Below, in pieces: positions 52,861 to 62,881 of a stretch of DNA of 64,000 nucleotides. The stretch comes from Pseudothauera hydrothermalis (GTDB taxonomy: Bacteria > Pseudomonadota > Gammaproteobacteria > Burkholderiales > Rhodocyclaceae). The position numbers and the translations under genes were made by a program. The stretch is taken from the NCBI RefSeq assembly GCF_003345255.1, contig NZ_CP029331.1, positions 1,302,001-1,366,000 on the forward strand, given 5' to 3'. A model generated the notes under the pieces. The model searched no databases and was not told where the DNA came from. It saw only the letters and a list, made by a program, of their open reading frames with translations. The number at the start of each line of letters is the position of its first letter. The first letter of the stretch is position 1.

Positions 52861-53870
52861 TGCGGATTGCCGGGCGCTTCTTTGACGGCGCGAGTTCACG
52901 CGGCCGGTCGGCTGCCGCGGTAGTCGATGGGGCCATGGTCACCATCGAGGCAGACGACGGCCAGGTGCTGGCTGCAGCGCCGCTTGCGCAACTGAAGTGC
53001 TCGTCGCGGATCGGCAATACGCCGCGTTTTTTGCATTTTCCGGGTGGAGAAAGCTTCGAGACCGCGGACAACGACGCGGTCGATCGCCTGACTGTGCAGC
53101 GCTCACCGCTCAGTGGGCTGGCCCATCGGCTGGAATCCAAGTGGCGCTACATGCTGCTGGGCCTCGCGGTGGCCGTCGCCTTCGTCTGGGGCAGCGTGCA
53201 CTGGGGTGTGCCGGCCTTGGCACGGCTGGCCGCCTTCTCTCTGCCGGCCGATGTCAACGCGCAGGCCGACGAGATGGTGTTGACGTTTCTCGACCGCCAA
53301 CTGCTAAAGCCCAGCCGTTTGCCGCCAGCCGAACAAGAGCGCCTGTTGCAGGTTTTCCACCCCATGGTCGAGCAAGCCGGCCAAGTGCACCCGATACGTG
53401 TGCTGTTCCGCGATGCCGGCGACACGCTTGGCGCCAACGCTATGGCGCTGCCGGCCGGCACCATCGTATTGACCGATCAATTGGTTGCACTGGCCAAGCA
53501 TGACGAAGAACTCTTGGGCGTGCTCGCCCACGAGATCGGCCATGTGATCCATCGCCATGCGATGCGCGGCGCCATTCAGTCTTCGCTGATGGGGCTGCTG
53601 GCCGCGTTGGTGGTGGGGGATATTTCCTCGGTGTCCTCGGCGGTGACCGCCTTGCCGCTGATTTTGACCGAGCTGGGCTACTCCCGGGCTTTCGAACGCG
53701 AGGCCGATGCCCATGCGGTGAAGATGCTGCAAAGCCACGGCATCGCGCCGCAGCGCTTGGCGGATATTTTGCAGCGGTTAGACCCTTTGCACACAGGCGG
53801 CCACTCGTATCTGGCTACGCACCCGCCCACCCCGGAGCGGGTGCGCGCCATCTTGGGGCACGCGCCCTAG
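52860..53870 (+). CDS. Membrane-anchored M48 family metallopeptidase
   Basis: A 336-residue protein. Residues 1-80 form a cytoplasmic domain, one helix follows (YMLLGLAVAVAFVWGSV, about 97-113), and the peptidase domain is periplasmic. The zinc motif is LAHEIGHVIHRH, with the third ligand in FEREADAHAV. TH(P) in YLATHPPTPERV matches the end of the family. It resembles YcaL/LoiP-type quality-control proteases. The start overlaps the DUF898 stop; the pairing of these two genes is common in betaproteobacteria (from memory). Convergent with ettA, 23 bases apart. Confidence 0.88.
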   Translation: MRIAGRFFDGASSRGRSAAAVVDGAMVTIEADDGQVLAAAPLAQLKCSSRIGNTPRFLHFPGGESFETADNDAVDRLTVQRSPLSGLAHRLESKWRYMLLGLAVAVAFVWGSVHWGVPALARLAAFSLPADVNAQADEMVLTFLDRQLLKPSRLPPAEQERLLQVFHPMVEQAGQVHPIRVLFRDAGDTLGANAMALPAGTIVLTDQLVALAKHDEELLGVLAHEIGHVIHRHAMRGAIQSSLMGLLAALVVGDISSVSSAVTALPLILTELGYSRAFEREADAHAVKMLQSHGIAPQRLADILQRLDPLHTGGHSYLATHPPTPERVRAILGHAP

Positions 53871-53893
53871 CTGCCGCTGCGCGTGAAGTTGTT

Positions 53894-55558
53894 TTATCGC
53901 GTAATCGGCTTGTAGCGAATCCGCTTGGGGCGGGCAGCCTCTTCGCCCAGGCGCCGTTTCTTGTCTTCCTCGTATTCCTGGTAATTCCCTTCGAAGAAAA
54001 ACCACTGGGAGTCGCCTTCGGCGGCCAGGATGTGGGTGCAGATGCGGTCCAAAAACCAGCGGTCGTGGCTGATCACCAGCGCGCAGCCGGCAAATTCCAG
54101 CAGTGCGTCTTCCAGTGCGCGCAAGGTTTCTACGTCCAGATCGTTGGACGGTTCGTCCAACAGCAGCACATTGCCGCCCTGGATCAGGGTCTTGGCCAGA
54201 TGCAGGCGGCCGCGTTCGCCACCGGAGAGGTTGCCGACGATTTTCTGCTGGTCGGCGCCTTTGAAGTTGAAACGCCCGATGTAAGCCCGGCTGGGCATCT
54301 CGAAGCGGCCCACGGTGAGCACGTCGGCGCCGTCGGCGATGGCTTCGAACACCGTTTTGTCGTTGGCCAGCCCTTCGCGGCTTTGATCCACCGCGGCCAG
54401 TTTGACCGTGGGGCCGATGACCACTTGGCCGGAATCCGGCTGCTCGCGCCCTTGGATCATCTTGAACAGCGTCGACTTGCCCGCGCCGTTGGGGCCGATG
54501 ATGCCGACAATGGCGCCCGGCGGAATGGTGAAGCTGACATTGTCCATCAGCAGTTTGTCGCCGAAGGACTTGGAGACGTTGTGAAACTCGATAACCTTGT
54601 CGCCCAGGCGTTCGCCCGGCGGAATGAAGATTTCCTGGGTTTCGTTGCGGCGCTGGTATTCGACGCTGGCCATTTCCTCGTAGCGCGCCAGACGGGCCTT
54701 GGACTTGGCCTGACGTGCCTTGGGGTTGGCGCGCGCCCATTCCAGCTCGGTTTTCAGGGCTTTCATATGGGCGGCTTCCTGTTTGGCCTCTTGTGCCAGC
54801 CGCTCGCTTTTCTGCTCCAGCCAGGATGAGTAGTTACCTTTCCAGGGGATGCCGTGGCCGCGGTCCAGTTCCAAAATCCATTCGGCGGCGTTATCCAGGA
54901 AGTAACGGTCGTGGGTCACCGCCACCACGGTGCCGGGAAAGCGGGTGAGGAACTGCTCCAGCCACTGGACCGATTCGGCATCCAGATGGTTGGTGGGTTC
55001 ATCCAGCAGCAGCATGTCGGGCTTGGACAGCAGCAGTTTGCACAGCGCCACCCGGCGCTTCTCACCGCCGGAGAGGTTGCCGATTACCGCATCCCAGGGC
55101 GGCAGGCGTAGCGCGTCGGCGGCGATCTCCATTTGGTTCTCGATGTCGCTGCCGGCCGTGGCTAGGATGTTTTCGTACTTGGCTTGCTCTTCGGCGAGTT
55201 TGTCGAAATCGGCATCCGGCTCGGCATAGGCGGCGTAGATCTCCTCCAGCTTTTGGCGCGCCTGGACGATCTCGCCAAGGGCGGATTCGACCTCATCTTT
55301 GACCGTCTTGGCCGGGTCGAGCTCGGGTTCCTGAGGCAAATAACCGATCCGCACGCCCGGTTGCCACTGCACTTCGCCGTCATATTCTTTGTCTTGGCCG
55401 GCCATGATGCGCAGCACGGTGGATTTGCCCGCGCCGTTCAGACCGAGCAGGCCGATCTTGGCCCCTGGGAAGAAAGAGAGCGAGATGTCTTTGATGATCT
55501 GGCGCTTCGGGGGAACGATCTTGTTCACCCGCAGCATCGACATGACGTATTGGGCCAT
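53894..55558 (-). CDS. ettA: Energy-dependent translational throttle EttA (ABC-F)
   Basis: A soluble ribosome-binding ATPase of 554 residues that gates entry into elongation according to ADP/ATP ratio. Two ABC domains: GLNGAGKST near residue 39 with LSGGEKRRVAL and LLLLDEPTNHLD, then GPNGAGKST with LSGGERGRLHLA and LLLDEPSNDLD. The arm domain and the linker (AAHMKALKTELEWARANPKARQ, quoted in part) are typical. The start MAQYVMSMLRVNKIVPPKRQ equals that of E. coli EttA in style and fixes the ATG at 55558. Length matches E. coli (555). Confidence 0.96.
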   Translation of the reverse strand: MAQYVMSMLRVNKIVPPKRQIIKDISLSFFPGAKIGLLGLNGAGKSTVLRIMAGQDKEYDGEVQWQPGVRIGYLPQEPELDPAKTVKDEVESALGEIVQARQKLEEIYAAYAEPDADFDKLAEEQAKYENILATAGSDIENQMEIAADALRLPPWDAVIGNLSGGEKRRVALCKLLLSKPDMLLLDEPTNHLDAESVQWLEQFLTRFPGTVVAVTHDRYFLDNAAEWILELDRGHGIPWKGNYSSWLEQKSERLAQEAKQEAAHMKALKTELEWARANPKARQAKSKARLARYEEMASVEYQRRNETQEIFIPPGERLGDKVIEFHNVSKSFGDKLLMDNVSFTIPPGAIVGIIGPNGAGKSTLFKMIQGREQPDSGQVVIGPTVKLAAVDQSREGLANDKTVFEAIADGADVLTVGRFEMPSRAYIGRFNFKGADQQKIVGNLSGGERGRLHLAKTLIQGGNVLLLDEPSNDLDVETLRALEDALLEFAGCALVISHDRWFLDRICTHILAAEGDSQWFFFEGNYQEYEEDKKRRLGEEAARPKRIRYKPITR

Positions 55559-55969
55559 AGGGGGCAATCCGAAGCGAACAACGAAAGGCGGGAGCATACC
55601 ATCGCCGCGTTGTCGGCTGCGACTGTGCAGACCGACAAGGGCGCTGGGCGCCGTGCTGGGTTTGCTAAGGCCGTGCGCACGGTGTCGCGGCCGCGGGCGG
55701 CGATTCTGGCTATGGCGGCCCGGCGGCGCGAAACGGCGGCTGATCGGGGCGGTGTTAAATAGTGCACAGTGCGTGTGCATTTACACGCCAGCATAAGACT
55801 TTTTTCGTATGGTGTCGGGGTTTTGTTACCGCGTCAAATGTAGTCCGGCCTTGCGAACCAAAATGCAGTGGATTAGGGCTTAATATCGTGTGGTACGAGC
55901 CGTTAAGATGCTAGCGATATAGCCTCTGTGCTTTGCGCTGCAGTGCGATCGGATAGAGAGGAGTCCGCG
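55559..55969. other. Divergent region between ettA and the chemoreceptor
   Basis: These 411 bases hold no gene I can support. GC is high in the ettA half and falls after about 55750. A sigma-28-type promoter is at 55880-55906 for the chemoreceptor. Confidence 0.5.
55880..55906 (+). promoter_or_regulatory. Sigma-28 (FliA) promoter of the chemoreceptor gene
   Basis: TTAA at 55880-55883, 15 bases, then GCCGTTAA at 55899-55906. The FliA consensus is TAAA-N15-GCCGATAA; spacing is exact and one base differs in each box. The gene starts 63 bases downstream. Confidence 0.65.
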
Positions 55970-58057
55970 ATGAAAGTGAATTTGCCGGTAACCCAGCGGG
56001 AAAAGCCCTTTCCGCCGGGCTGCTACCTGGTTTCCAAGACCGATCTCAAAGGCATCATCACCTACGCCAACGATGCTTTTGTGGAGATTTCCGGCTTCAC
56101 CCGTGAAGAGTTGATCGGCAAAAACCACAACGTAGTCCGCCATCCGGACATGCCGCCGCAGGCTTTCGAGGATTTGTGGCGCACCGTCAAGGCGGGGCTG
56201 CCCTGGCGCGGGCTGGTCAAGAACCGCTGCAAAGACGGCGACCACTACTGGGTCGATGCCTTCGTTGTGCCGGTGCGGGAAAACGACCAAACGGTCGGCT
56301 ATATGTCGGTTCGCTCCGCGCCCTCGCGTGAGGCGGTGGCTCAGGCCGAAGCACTCTACCAGTCGCTCAACCAGAGCAAGAAGGCGCTCGATACCTCACC
56401 GCCGTGGTGGAAGCGCATCACCATCCGCGCACGGCTCATCGCAACCATGGCGGTCATGGCCGTGTTGCTGATGGCGGTTGCGGCAACTGGCCTACATGGC
56501 ATTGCCAACAGCAATGAGGCACTGGATCGCACGTATTACGCGCGCCTGGAACCGGTGGACTTGATCGGCCGCATTTCCACCTTGATGTCCGACAACAGCC
56601 GGCAGGTGATGCTGGGGCTGCAACACAACCCGGCCAGTTCGTTTGCGAAGCTTCATGATCATCCATTGACGGCGCACACCGATACGATCCTCAAGAACCG
56701 CGACGAGATCACCCGGCTGGTCGACGAGCTTGGCCGGCAGGATTTGGGTGAAAGCATCCAGCCGCTGCTCGCCCGATATACGGAAGCTCGCAAAGCCTAT
56801 GTCACCGAGGGGCTGATGCCGGCGCGTGAAGCGTTGTTGGCGGGCGACTATGACCGCGCCAACCTGATTCTGCTGCAAAAGGTCAATCCCCTCTACAACG
56901 CAGCCGCGCAGCTTAGCCTCGAGGTGGAAGACGCCTTGAAACGTTTGGCGCGCGAGGACCACGAGGCGGCCGAGGCGCATTATGAATTGCTGCGCAATGT
57001 CATGATCGGCGGCTTGATCCTGGTCGTGCTATTGGTGGCGCTTTCCGCCTGGAATCTGGTGGCGTCGATCACGCGGCCGCTGTCGCGGGTGATCCGGCAT
57101 TTCGACCGCATGGCGCAAGGTCATCTGACCGATGAGTTCGACACATCCGGGCGGAATGAAGTAGGTCAGGTGCTCACGCAACTAGCGGTCATGCAGGTGT
57201 GCCTGAAGGTGATGGTGGATGAAATTCAGGCGGCGGCGCGCGCCATCGAAGAGCAGTCCAGGCAGGTCGATGGGCGCACCACCGAGGTGGTGGGCCAGTC
57301 GGAAGAGCAGCGTGACCGGGCCGCCAGCATTGCCGCGGCCACCGAGGAGTTCTCGCAATCGGTGCGCGAAGTGGCCGAGGCTGCCCAGCAGGCCGCCGCG
57401 TCCGCGGAAAACGCTCAAACCCAGGTTGCCGAAGCGCAACAGAGTATGGAACGAAGCACCGCGGCCACCGGACGGGTGGTCGAAGCGGTGCGCTCCAGCA
57501 GCCAGACGATCGAGGAACTCAATCAGGCGGTGGCAAAGATTGGCGACATCAGCCAGGTCATCAAGGAAATTGCCGATCAGACCAATCTGCTGGCTTTGAA
57601 CGCCGCCATCGAGGCCGCGCGTGCCGGGGAGATGGGCCGGGGCTTTGCCGTGGTGGCCGACGAGGTCAGAAAACTTGCCGAGCGCACCACCGCATCGACC
57701 GCCGACATTACCAAGACGGTGGCCGAAATCCGCCAAGTCACCGACAGCGCGGTGGGCTCGATGAACCATGCGGTGAGCGAGGTCGAGCACGGTATCGGCA
57801 TGATTCACGAAAGCATGGCGGGGCTGTCGCGGATCACGGAAAGCGGGCGTGAAGTGAGCGATCAGTCCCGGCATATCGCCAATGCCGCGCAGGAACAGGC
57901 GGTGGCCTCCGAGCAAGTGGCCAGCAACATGGAGAAGATCGCCACCTTGATCGATGACAACCTTGACGCAGCAGAGCAGGCCAAGGCAGCAGCCGACACG
58001 CTGAAGAACACCGCCAGTGAGTTGCGCCGACTGGTGGGGCAGTTCAAGGTGATCTGA
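55970..58057 (+). CDS. Methyl-accepting chemotaxis protein with N-terminal PAS (Aer-like)
   Basis: A 695-residue receptor. The N-terminal PAS domain (about 15-125, with [19 protein letters not shown] and [14 protein letters not shown]) is like that of the redox/oxygen sensor Aer. A helix near 160-180, a periplasmic four-helix region, a second helix near 345-365, HAMP and the signalling domain follow. The hairpin tip [20 protein letters not shown] is invariant in the family. It lacks the C-terminal CheR-binding pentapeptide. The ATG at 55970 has GAGAGGAG upstream. It likely steers the cell by respiratory state, which would suit an alcohol-oxidising bacterium. Confidence 0.92.
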   Translation: MKVNLPVTQREKPFPPGCYLVSKTDLKGIITYANDAFVEISGFTREELIGKNHNVVRHPDMPPQAFEDLWRTVKAGLPWRGLVKNRCKDGDHYWVDAFVVPVRENDQTVGYMSVRSAPSREAVAQAEALYQSLNQSKKALDTSPPWWKRITIRARLIATMAVMAVLLMAVAATGLHGIANSNEALDRTYYARLEPVDLIGRISTLMSDNSRQVMLGLQHNPASSFAKLHDHPLTAHTDTILKNRDEITRLVDELGRQDLGESIQPLLARYTEARKAYVTEGLMPAREALLAGDYDRANLILLQKVNPLYNAAAQLSLEVEDALKRLAREDHEAAEAHYELLRNVMIGGLILVVLLVALSAWNLVASITRPLSRVIRHFDRMAQGHLTDEFDTSGRNEVGQVLTQLAVMQVCLKVMVDEIQAAARAIEEQSRQVDGRTTEVVGQSEEQRDRAASIAAATEEFSQSVREVAEAAQQAAASAENAQTQVAEAQQSMERSTAATGRVVEAVRSSSQTIEELNQAVAKIGDISQVIKEIADQTNLLALNAAIEAARAGEMGRGFAVVADEVRKLAERTTASTADITKTVAEIRQVTDSAVGSMNHAVSEVEHGIGMIHESMAGLSRITESGREVSDQSRHIANAAQEQAVASEQVASNMEKIATLIDDNLDAAEQAKAAADTLKNTASELRRLVGQFKVI

Positions 58058-58075
58058 GCGAGCGCCCGGCCGCTT

Positions 58076-58879
58076 TTAACGCTCCACGAAAGCGTGCTCG
58101 ATGGTGTAGTCGCCGCGCTCGCCGATGCGGCGTGAGATCTGGAATCCACGACGGTCGAGCAGGGCGCGGCAGTCGCGTAGCATGGCCGGGCTGCCGCAAA
58201 TCATGGCCCGGTCTTGCGCCGGGTCGAGCGCGGGCAGACCGAGGGTTTCGGTCAAACGGCCGCTATCGAGCAGGTCGGTGATGCGGCCCTGGTTGCGGAA
58301 AGGCTCGCGGGTAACGGTGGGGAAATACAGCAGTTTTTCGCGCACCAGATCGCCGAAGAACTCGTTTTCGGGCAGTTCCCGGGTGATGAAATCGGCGTAA
58401 GCCAGTTCCGACACATAGCGAACGCCGTGGGTCAGAATCACCCGCTCGAAGCGCTCGTAGAGTTCGGGGTCCTGGATCACGCTCAAAAACGGCGCCAAAC
58501 CCGTGCCAGTCGATAGCAGAAAGAGGTTGCGGCCGGGGCGTACATCGTCGATCACCAAGGTGCCGGTGGGTTTTTTGCTCACCAGAATGGGGTCGCCCGG
58601 GCGCAGGTGTTTGAGGCGCGAGGTCAACGGGCCGTTGGGCACCTTGATGCTGAAAAATTCCAGGTGCTCGGCGTAGTTCGGGCTGGCGATGCTGTAGGCG
58701 CGGGTCAGCGGCCGGCCGTCGGCCTCCAGGCCAATCATCACGAACTGGCCGTTGATGAAACGCAACCCCGGATCGCGGGTGGTGCGAAAGCTGAACAAGC
58801 TATCGTTCCAGTGGTGCACGCTGAGCACCCGCTCGGTGACGAGATTACTGCCGAGGCGTGGAGAAGCGACATTGCTCAT
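58076..58879 (-). CDS. fpr: Ferredoxin/flavodoxin-NADP reductase
   Basis: A 267-residue FAD enzyme moving electrons between NADPH and ferredoxin or flavodoxin, also important in oxidative stress. FAD motif RAYSIASPNYAEHLEFF, then GPLTSRLKHLRPGD, NADP part LLSTGTGLAPFLSVIQD, and CGSPAMLRD. It ends FVER, close to the FVEK end of the bacterial subclass I enzymes. The start at 58879 gives MSNVASPRLG. Divergent from the LysR gene finR, 110 bases away, which is the same arrangement as in pseudomonads. Confidence 0.94.
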   Translation of the reverse strand: MSNVASPRLGSNLVTERVLSVHHWNDSLFSFRTTRDPGLRFINGQFVMIGLEADGRPLTRAYSIASPNYAEHLEFFSIKVPNGPLTSRLKHLRPGDPILVSKKPTGTLVIDDVRPGRNLFLLSTGTGLAPFLSVIQDPELYERFERVILTHGVRYVSELAYADFITRELPENEFFGDLVREKLLYFPTVTREPFRNQGRITDLLDSGRLTETLGLPALDPAQDRAMICGSPAMLRDCRALLDRRGFQISRRIGERGDYTIEHAFVER

Positions 58880-58989
58880 GGTGTTTTTCTCTGGATCGGG
58901 CCGGTAGACGTATGGTCAGGGAAAATTCTAGTCAGTCGCGCATATCTATTTGATGAATAATCTATCTAACCTATATTTACTTCGTAGAT

Positions 58990-59916
58990 ATGCGATTCAC
59001 GCTTCGCCAGATCGAGGTTTTTGTCGCCGTGGCCCGTGCGGAGAATGTTTCACGTGCGGCGCAGACGCTGTCGCTGTCCCAGTCGGCCACCAGCGCGGCC
59101 TTGGCTGAACTGGAGCATCAGTTCGACCGGCCGTTATTCGACCGCGCAGGCAAGCGCCTGCGGCTCAATGAGCATGGTCGGCTGTTGCTACCGCAAGCGG
59201 TGGAGTTACTCGACCGCGCACAGGAGTTGGAGGCGCGTCTGCGCGAGGATGACACCCCCGGCAGCCTCAAGGTGGGCGCCACACTCACGATTGGCAACTA
59301 CTTGGCGCCGCTGATCATGGCGGATTATTTACAGCGTTACCCGACCGGCCAGGTGGCGCTCACGGTGCATAACACCGCCACGATTGTTGCGCAGGTGGTG
59401 CACTACGAAATCGATCTAGGGCTGATCGAAGGTCGCGCCGACGATCCCGATGTGGAGGTGGAGCCGTGGGTGGAAGACGAATTGGTGCCATTTTGTGCAC
59501 CCACTCATCCTTTGGCCGGGCGCCAAACGGTGACTCTGGACGAACTGGCCGGGCAATGGTGGATTTTGCGCGAACGAGGTTCCGGCACCCGGGAAACGCT
59601 GGAGCAGGCGCTGCGGCATCGGCTTCCCGGGCTGCGCGTCCGCTTGGAGCTTGAGCACACCGAGGCGGTCAAGCGCGCCGTGGAAAACGGTTTGGGCATC
59701 GGCTGCATTTCCCGGCTGGCACTGCGCGACGCATTTCGGCGCGGGAGTTTGGTGCCATTGGAAGTGCCCGGTGTGGATTTGGGCCGACGCTTCCAATTTG
59801 CCTGGCACCGGGGCAAGTACCACACCGCAGCAATCCGCGCCTTTTTGGCAGCTTGCAAACGCATGACCGCCGGTGCGCGACGCAGTGACGAGATTGCCTT
59901 GCCGCCGGTGAAATGA
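58990..59916 (+). CDS. finR: LysR-family regulator, FinR-like
   Basis: A 308-residue LysR regulator: winged helix at residues 1-60 (TLRQIEVFVAVARAENVSRAAQTLSLSQSATSAAL, in part) and the effector domain with GSLKVGATLTIGNYLAP and IDLGLIEGRADDPD. It is divergent from fpr; in Pseudomonas the LysR regulator FinR activates the neighbouring fpr in response to redox-cycling compounds. The 110-base gap is AT-rich near 58940-58985 and would hold the binding site. Assignment to FinR rests mainly on context. Confidence 0.8.
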   Translation: MRFTLRQIEVFVAVARAENVSRAAQTLSLSQSATSAALAELEHQFDRPLFDRAGKRLRLNEHGRLLLPQAVELLDRAQELEARLREDDTPGSLKVGATLTIGNYLAPLIMADYLQRYPTGQVALTVHNTATIVAQVVHYEIDLGLIEGRADDPDVEVEPWVEDELVPFCAPTHPLAGRQTVTLDELAGQWWILRERGSGTRETLEQALRHRLPGLRVRLELEHTEAVKRAVENGLGIGCISRLALRDAFRRGSLVPLEVPGVDLGRRFQFAWHRGKYHTAAIRAFLAACKRMTAGARRSDEIALPPVK

Positions 59917-59937
59917 CCGGCTCGGTGAAATCGGGCA

Positions 59938-59976
59938 GCGGGGCGGCACGCTGCACTGTGTGGGCAGCCGCCCCGC
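59938..59976. terminator. Hairpin between convergent finR and ndvB-like genes
   Basis: GCGGGGCGGC (59938-59947) pairs perfectly with GCCGCCCCGC (59967-59976). There is no T run; probably a bidirectional terminator. Confidence 0.6.
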
Positions 59977-59982
59977 GACCGT

Positions 59983-62625
59983 TCAGCTTTGCAAGGCCGG
60001 AGCGCTGCCAGCTTTTGCGGCCGCCTGCGGCGCAGTGCGTTCCGGCAGATAGGCCGCCACTTGGCAGGCGATCGAAGCCAGGTAAGGGATGCATTGCAAC
60101 CCCAGAATGCCCGCCCACAGCCGGGTTTCGATCTGTTCGGCGCCATGAACCCAAAGGATGGCGACGATGCCCAGTACCAGCGCGCCCAGCAGACCGAGTT
60201 CTTCCCGGATCGGGCCAAAGAAGGCCAGCGCGCCCTTGGCCTTCCAACCTTTGGGAGTGACCACGAAGGTGCCATGTTTTTTCCACAGCCCGGCAAACAC
60301 GCCGCGCGCCACCGCATGTGCCAGCCCCACCGAGAGGATGGAGGCGCCCAGGATATCGCGCCATGGGCAATCCATGGTGCGCCGGTAGAGAATGGGGCCA
60401 AGCGCCGCCTTGAAGATCATGAAAGCGAGCACCGGCAGTGCCAGCGCGGTAACCGGCAAGCCGAACGCCTTGGGAAACAGCAGAATGCCCAGCGTCCAGG
60501 CCAAGCTGGCGAGCGCGAACACCAGTTGCAGCGCATCGCCCAGCCAGGCGAACCAGCCGGTCAGAAAATGGTAGCGCTGGGCTAGATTGAGCCGGCTGGG
60601 GCCGAGCATGTAGGGCATGTGATGCTTGAGAATTTGCATGGCGCCGAAAGCCCAGCGGAAGCGCTGACTCTTGATGGCCGCAAAGTCCGACGGGGTGAGA
60701 CCGCGGCCGTAGATATGATCGACATAGCGGGTGTCGTAGCCGGCTTCGATCAGGCGCAACCCCAGTTCGGTGTCTTCGCAGATGCACCACTCGGACCAAC
60801 CGCCGACTTCTTGCAGCGCCAGGCGGCGTACCAGGGTCATGGTGCCGTGCTGGATCAGTGCGTTACGCTCGTTGCGGTGATGCATGCCGATGCGGAAAAA
60901 CCCCTCGAACTCCCAATTGCACATGCGCCGGAAGGGGTGGTTCTCCCAGTCGCGATGCGCTTGCGGCGCCTGCACCACGGCCACGTCCGGGCTGTCGAAG
61001 TGCGGCACCAGACCGGCCAGCCAGTCCGGATCCACCACGTAGTCGGCATCGACCACCCCGATCACTTCGGCGCGCGGATCGGTGACTTGCAGGCCGTAAT
61101 TGAGCGCGCCGGCCTTGAAGCCGGGCCAGTCCATCAGGTGGAAAAAGCGAAAGCGCGGACCAAGCTCGGCGCAGCGCGCTTGCAGGGGCTTCCACTTGGC
61201 CTCGTCCTTGGTGTTGTTGTCCAGCACCAGGACTTCAAAATTGGTGTAATTGAGTTGAGCCAAGCTGTCGAGCGTGGCAATGACCATCTCCGGCGGCTCA
61301 TTATGACAGGCCAGGTGGATGGAGACGAAAGGCTGCCTTTCCGGTGGGTGCGGCGGCAGGGGCATGAAGCGTCGCCGCCAGCGCCGTTTGAACAGCACCT
61401 CGCCGAACTCGAAGCCGTGTGACAGCAGCACCGCGGCGGTGAGCACGGTGGCGGCGATCAACACGGTCAGCCCGATCAGGTCTCGCTGATTGAGATAGTA
61501 GTCCACCGGCACGTTCAGCCCGATGATCAGTGTCGACACACACGCCTGAATCAAGCCGGCCAGGAAGATGCGGCCAAAGAGGTTCCAGTCCGACAGCAAG
61601 AACGCCACCAGCAGCATCGGCAGCATGGCCAATGCGGCAGCGGTGCTGGCTTTTTTCTGCCAGTGCGGGTCGCGCGCCACCACTCCTTCCAGGGCGTACT
61701 TTTGCTGACGGTCGGCGTTATAGAGCCCCCAGTAAGCGCCTGCCCAGCCTTCCACTTCAACCTTCCACGGCTGGTCGATGGCTTCCATCAGGTAATAATC
61801 CAACCGCGCAGTGCGTGGGTGGGCGAGCAGGGCGTGGATGAAGCGGGCCTGGTTTTCGACCGAGGCCACCGCCTCGGTGGCTCCATCGAAGCTCTTCAAA
61901 GTCGGTCCGCGGCTCGGCCAGCCGATTTCGCCAATGACGATGCGTTTGTTGGGGAAGGTGCGCGCCAGCTCGTCGTAACGCATCAAGGCGTAGTCGAGCG
62001 CGGCGTCGACCGGGATGCCTTCGTGATAGGGCAACAGATGCACGGTAATGAAATCCACATGGCGCACCAGCTCGGGGTTTTTCAGCCACACATGCCAAGG
62101 TTCGGCCGTAGACACCGGCTTGTTGAGCGCCTTGCGGGCGCGGTCCAGATGAGCGATCAACTGCTCCAGCTCGAGGTCGCCGCGTAGCAGGACTTCGTTA
62201 CCGACAATGACGCGCTCGATGTGGCGCATTTTGCGCGCCGCCTCGATCAAGGCATCGACCTCGGCCCTGTTTTCGGCCTCGTCCGTTGAAATCCAGGCAC
62301 CGGCGGTCACCAACAGGTCGCGCTTGCCGGCCTCGGTGAGCTGTGCGGGAATGTCACGCACACTATAGGTGCGGATGGCGTCGGCCGAGCGGGCAAGCAG
62401 GTCCAGGTCGGCGCCCACTTGCTCGTCGGTCGGATAGGTGCCCTTGAGCGGGCTTTGGTCACGTTGAAAGGCGGTGTAGGCAAACCCTTTGATGCTTTGC
62501 GCCGAGCCGCTGAATTCGGTGCCGCGGGCCAAGTACTGCCATATGCCGTACTGCGCATAGGCTACCAAGGCAGCGATTGCAGACGCGATCATCAGCCGGT
62601 AGATCAGCGATGCGGTGTGTTTCAT
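59983..62625 (-). CDS. ndvB: Beta-glucan synthase with GH17 and GT2 domains (NdvB-like)
   Basis: An 880-residue membrane protein that likely makes periplasmic or cyclic beta-1,3-glucans. After one N-terminal helix, a periplasmic GH17 domain (about 50-310) has the acid/base Glu in VGNEVLLRG and the nucleophile Glu in VIGEIGWPSRG. Helices follow, then a GT2 domain (about 430-690) with LVLDNNTKDE, VVDADYVVDPDWL, EDTELGLRL and QRFRWAFG, the QxxRW motif. More helices close the protein. I chose ATG 62625 (MKHTASLIYRL) because AGAGGA precedes it; a longer frame upstream lacks a ribosome site. The pair with the gene at 63227 recalls ndvB/ndvC of Bradyrhizobium. Confidence 0.87.
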   Translation of the reverse strand: MKHTASLIYRLMIASAIAALVAYAQYGIWQYLARGTEFSGSAQSIKGFAYTAFQRDQSPLKGTYPTDEQVGADLDLLARSADAIRTYSVRDIPAQLTEAGKRDLLVTAGAWISTDEAENRAEVDALIEAARKMRHIERVIVGNEVLLRGDLELEQLIAHLDRARKALNKPVSTAEPWHVWLKNPELVRHVDFITVHLLPYHEGIPVDAALDYALMRYDELARTFPNKRIVIGEIGWPSRGPTLKSFDGATEAVASVENQARFIHALLAHPRTARLDYYLMEAIDQPWKVEVEGWAGAYWGLYNADRQQKYALEGVVARDPHWQKKASTAAALAMLPMLLVAFLLSDWNLFGRIFLAGLIQACVSTLIIGLNVPVDYYLNQRDLIGLTVLIAATVLTAAVLLSHGFEFGEVLFKRRWRRRFMPLPPHPPERQPFVSIHLACHNEPPEMVIATLDSLAQLNYTNFEVLVLDNNTKDEAKWKPLQARCAELGPRFRFFHLMDWPGFKAGALNYGLQVTDPRAEVIGVVDADYVVDPDWLAGLVPHFDSPDVAVVQAPQAHRDWENHPFRRMCNWEFEGFFRIGMHHRNERNALIQHGTMTLVRRLALQEVGGWSEWCICEDTELGLRLIEAGYDTRYVDHIYGRGLTPSDFAAIKSQRFRWAFGAMQILKHHMPYMLGPSRLNLAQRYHFLTGWFAWLGDALQLVFALASLAWTLGILLFPKAFGLPVTALALPVLAFMIFKAALGPILYRRTMDCPWRDILGASILSVGLAHAVARGVFAGLWKKHGTFVVTPKGWKAKGALAFFGPIREELGLLGALVLGIVAILWVHGAEQIETRLWAGILGLQCIPYLASIACQVAAYLPERTAPQAAAKAGSAPALQS

Positions 62626-62881
62626 CGGGTCCTCTGTATGTCGCCAAAGTTTTACCGGTTGCCGTGGGTAATGCCTTTTGGGCTTGCGGTCAGTCCGGTG
62701 GTTTTGCGTTGCAGCATCCAAGCCTTGAGACTTTGTGCAAAAATGCGCAAAAAGCGGACAGACGCTGTGTAAAAGCGCAGTTTACGCTTCAATTCAATGG
62801 TTTTGGAGTGATTTTTGCGCCGGTTTTGCAACAGGAAATAGGTCATCGGCAGGCGGTTTGATTCATAACGGAAAAAACTGG

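Noticed and set aside
55525-55794. An 89-codon minus-strand frame upstream of ettA
   Set aside because: Overlaps the start of ettA and shows no protein features.
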